Of a DNA stretch of 7,809 bases, positions 6,870 to 7,809 are shown piece after piece. The translations under genes were made by a program, and so were the position numbers. Source of the stretch: Alphaproteobacteria bacterium (GTDB lineage: Bacteria > Pseudomonadota > Alphaproteobacteria > UBA828); contig JAUVWK010000117.1 in NCBI GenBank assembly GCA_030604165.1, positions 1-7,809 of the forward strand, read 5' to 3'. Every line of letters starts with the position of its first letter. The first letter of the stretch is position 1. The notes beneath the pieces were generated by a model that was given only the letters and a program-made list of their open reading frames with translations, was not told the origin of the DNA and searched no databases.

Positions 6870-6984
6870 AGAGACCTCCCTGCATCATACGCGCAAATGC
6901 TCCCTGCCAAGGCACAGTATCACGCGCGCAAATTCCGTTGGAGTCCCCCGCGAGGGGGCGACAAGGCCCGGCGGTGCGAGCGCC
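6870..6984. other. 115-bp gap between the HAD gene and the PPOX operon
   Basis: No gene fits here. The gap is nearly four times wider than those inside the operon, so a transcript start or a break is possible. The best minus-strand promoter-like pair, TTGGCA (6905-6910) and TATGAT (6884-6889), has a short 15-bp spacer. It would start RNA inside the ribosome binding site, so it is not called. A G/C hairpin lies at 6945-6958. Confidence 0.6.
6945..6958. terminator. Strong G/C hairpin downstream of the HAD gene, weak terminator candidate
   Basis: CCCCC (6945-6949) and GGGGG (6954-6958) form a 5-bp all-G/C stem. The loop is GCGA on the plus strand and TCGC on the minus strand. It begins 26 bp past the HAD stop codon in the direction of transcription. 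The minus strand continues ACTCCAACGG with no T-run, so intrinsic termination would be weak. It could instead separate or stabilise transcripts. Confidence 0.35.
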
Positions 6985-7761
6985 TCAGATTTCGGCCAGT
7001 TCGGCGCGGTGCCGCTCAGCCAAGGCCGCGAGGCTGGTGACGCGGAGGTCGGGCTGTGCGTCGGCCGGCGGCGTGGCGCCGCCGCTTTGATCGCCGCGCC
7101 GGTCGACCCAGACGGTGGCGAGGCCGAGCGCCTTGGCGGGTGCGATGTCGTGATAAAGGCTTTGCGCGACGTGCAGCACCTTGGCCTTGGGGATGCCGAG
7201 CTCGCCGAGCAAGGCGAGGGCGCGGTCGAAATGGGCAGGCGCGGGTTTGTAGCTCTTGACCTCCTCGGCCGTGATCACCGCCTCGAACGGATCGCCGAGC
7301 GCGGCGCTGCTGGGGGCGAAAGAGCGGCGGTCCACGTTGGAGACGGCGACCAGCTTGAAATGGGTCTTTAAATAGGCGAGCGCCGCCGAGCTGTCGGGAA
7401 AAGGCGGCCAGGCGGCGATGGAGGCGGCGAAGCGCGCCGCCTCGTCCGGCGCCGCCGGAACGCCGAATTGCGCCGCGATGGCGTCGAACACGTGGGCCAG
7501 AATATCGCTATAAAGCGCCGCCGGATCGGCCTGTTGGAGGCGGGGTTCGTGTTCGGAGAAGGCGGCCAGCAAGGCCTCGCTATCGACCGGGCCACCGACC
7601 GGGCCACCGACAAGTGCGTCGCCGCCCCGCGCGGCCCAGGGCGCGAGCGCCGCGAGGAGGCCGCGTTCCCAGTCGATCAGCGTGCCGTAGCAGTCGAAGG
7701 TCATGGCCGCGAAATCGGCGAGCCGCCACGGCGCGGAAGTCGTCTCGGTCATCGCCGTCAT
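6985..7761 (-). CDS. HAD-family hydrolase, haloacid dehalogenase type II-like
   Basis: A 258-residue cytoplasmic HAD-superfamily hydrolase. Motif I is TFDCYGTLIDW with nucleophile D23 and T27. A helical cap follows (about 35-120). Motif II is VAVSNVD (138-144, S141), motif III Lys is K172 in SYKPAP, and motif IV is HVAQSLYHDIAPA (197-209, D205). The FDCYGTLIDWE start is typical of proteins annotated as (S)-2-haloacid dehalogenase. However, the catalytic Ser/Asn/Asp loop of true L-2-haloacid dehalogenases is not matched, so a phosphatase or unknown small-molecule substrate is as likely. A 12-bp tandem duplication gives VGGPVGGPVD (51-60) in the cap. The start is ambiguous: ATG at 7761 or ATG at 7752, neither with a strong ribosome binding site. 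It has the same orientation as the PPOX operon but a 115-bp gap and no obvious functional tie. Confidence 0.88.
   Translation of the reverse strand: MTAMTETTSAPWRLADFAAMTFDCYGTLIDWERGLLAALAPWAARGGDALVGGPVGGPVDSEALLAAFSEHEPRLQQADPAALYSDILAHVFDAIAAQFGVPAAPDEAARFAASIAAWPPFPDSSAALAYLKTHFKLVAVSNVDRRSFAPSSAALGDPFEAVITAEEVKSYKPAPAHFDRALALLGELGIPKAKVLHVAQSLYHDIAPAKALGLATVWVDRRGDQSGGATPPADAQPDLRVTSLAALAERHRAELAEI
7584..7611. repeat. 12-bp tandem repeat inside the HAD gene (2.3 copies)
   Basis: CGACCGGGCCAC occurs twice in a row (7584-7595 and 7596-7607), followed by the first four bases of a third copy. The unit is a multiple of three, so the reading frame is kept and the protein gains GGPVGGPV in a likely loop of the cap domain. 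This looks like a recent replication-slippage duplication. Confidence 0.85.
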
Positions 7762-7809
7762 CGCCGTTTTGGCCCTATTTGATCGAAGAACAAGGCGCCA
7801 TAGCGCCGG

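Noticed and set aside
6884..6910. Minus-strand promoter TTGGCA-15-TATGAT for the PPOX operon
   Set aside because: The spacer is short, and the predicted RNA start (about 6877) falls inside the ribosome binding site.
6396..7040. 214-residue plus-strand open frame across the first PPOX gene and the HAD 3' end
   Set aside because: Overlaps two supported genes and the gap between them on the opposite strand, with no recognisable motifs.
7794..7807. Inverted repeat GGCGC-CATA-GCGCC upstream of the HAD gene
   Set aside because: Only a 5-bp stem in GC-rich DNA at the edge of the window; chance is likely.

Overview
The window looks like chromosomal DNA of a high-GC alphaproteobacterium (Bradyrhizobium/Reyranella/Rhodospirillales-like). 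That placement is inferred from base composition, from the zinc-ribbon/cyclase/AAA/TPR protein, which is abundant in such genomes, and from general gene style. It was not confirmed by a search. No RNA genes, CRISPR array, transposase or phage genes were seen.

Layout. Bases 1-292 are non-coding: an AT-rich stretch (about 1-110), then GC-rich DNA with small inverted repeats. Bases 293-3655 (+) encode one 1120-residue signalling protein: two zinc ribbons, a class III nucleotidyl cyclase domain, an AAA/STAND-type ATPase and a long TPR-like tail. Bases 3656-3893 are a convergent intergenic gap with a 7-bp-stem hairpin and a perfect 16-bp palindrome. Everything after that is on the minus strand. 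In transcription order it is a HAD-family hydrolase (7761-6985), a 115-bp gap with a strong G/C hairpin, then three tightly spaced genes: a PPOX-like split-barrel protein (6869-6402), a second, shorter PPOX-like protein (6372-5968), and a GAF-cyclase-HD protein (5936-3894).

How the genes may work together. The last three genes are separated by only 29 and 31 bp and each has its own Shine-Dalgarno-like sequence, so they look like one operon. The cyclase in it has all six canonical class III catalytic residues, so it should make cAMP. It also carries a C-terminal HD domain that aligns with HD-GYP phosphodiesterases but has lost the GYP signature and the central histidines. The two split-barrel proteins are of a type that binds FMN, F420 or heme. 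The most interesting hypothesis is therefore a small cofactor- or redox-linked cyclic-nucleotide module. The convergent neighbour is a second class III cyclase of a different subtype: Thr at the Asp specificity position, and Asp where the substrate-binding Lys should be. Its soluble-adenylyl-cyclase-like layout adds zinc ribbons at the N-terminus. The two cyclases share a locus but need not share a pathway.
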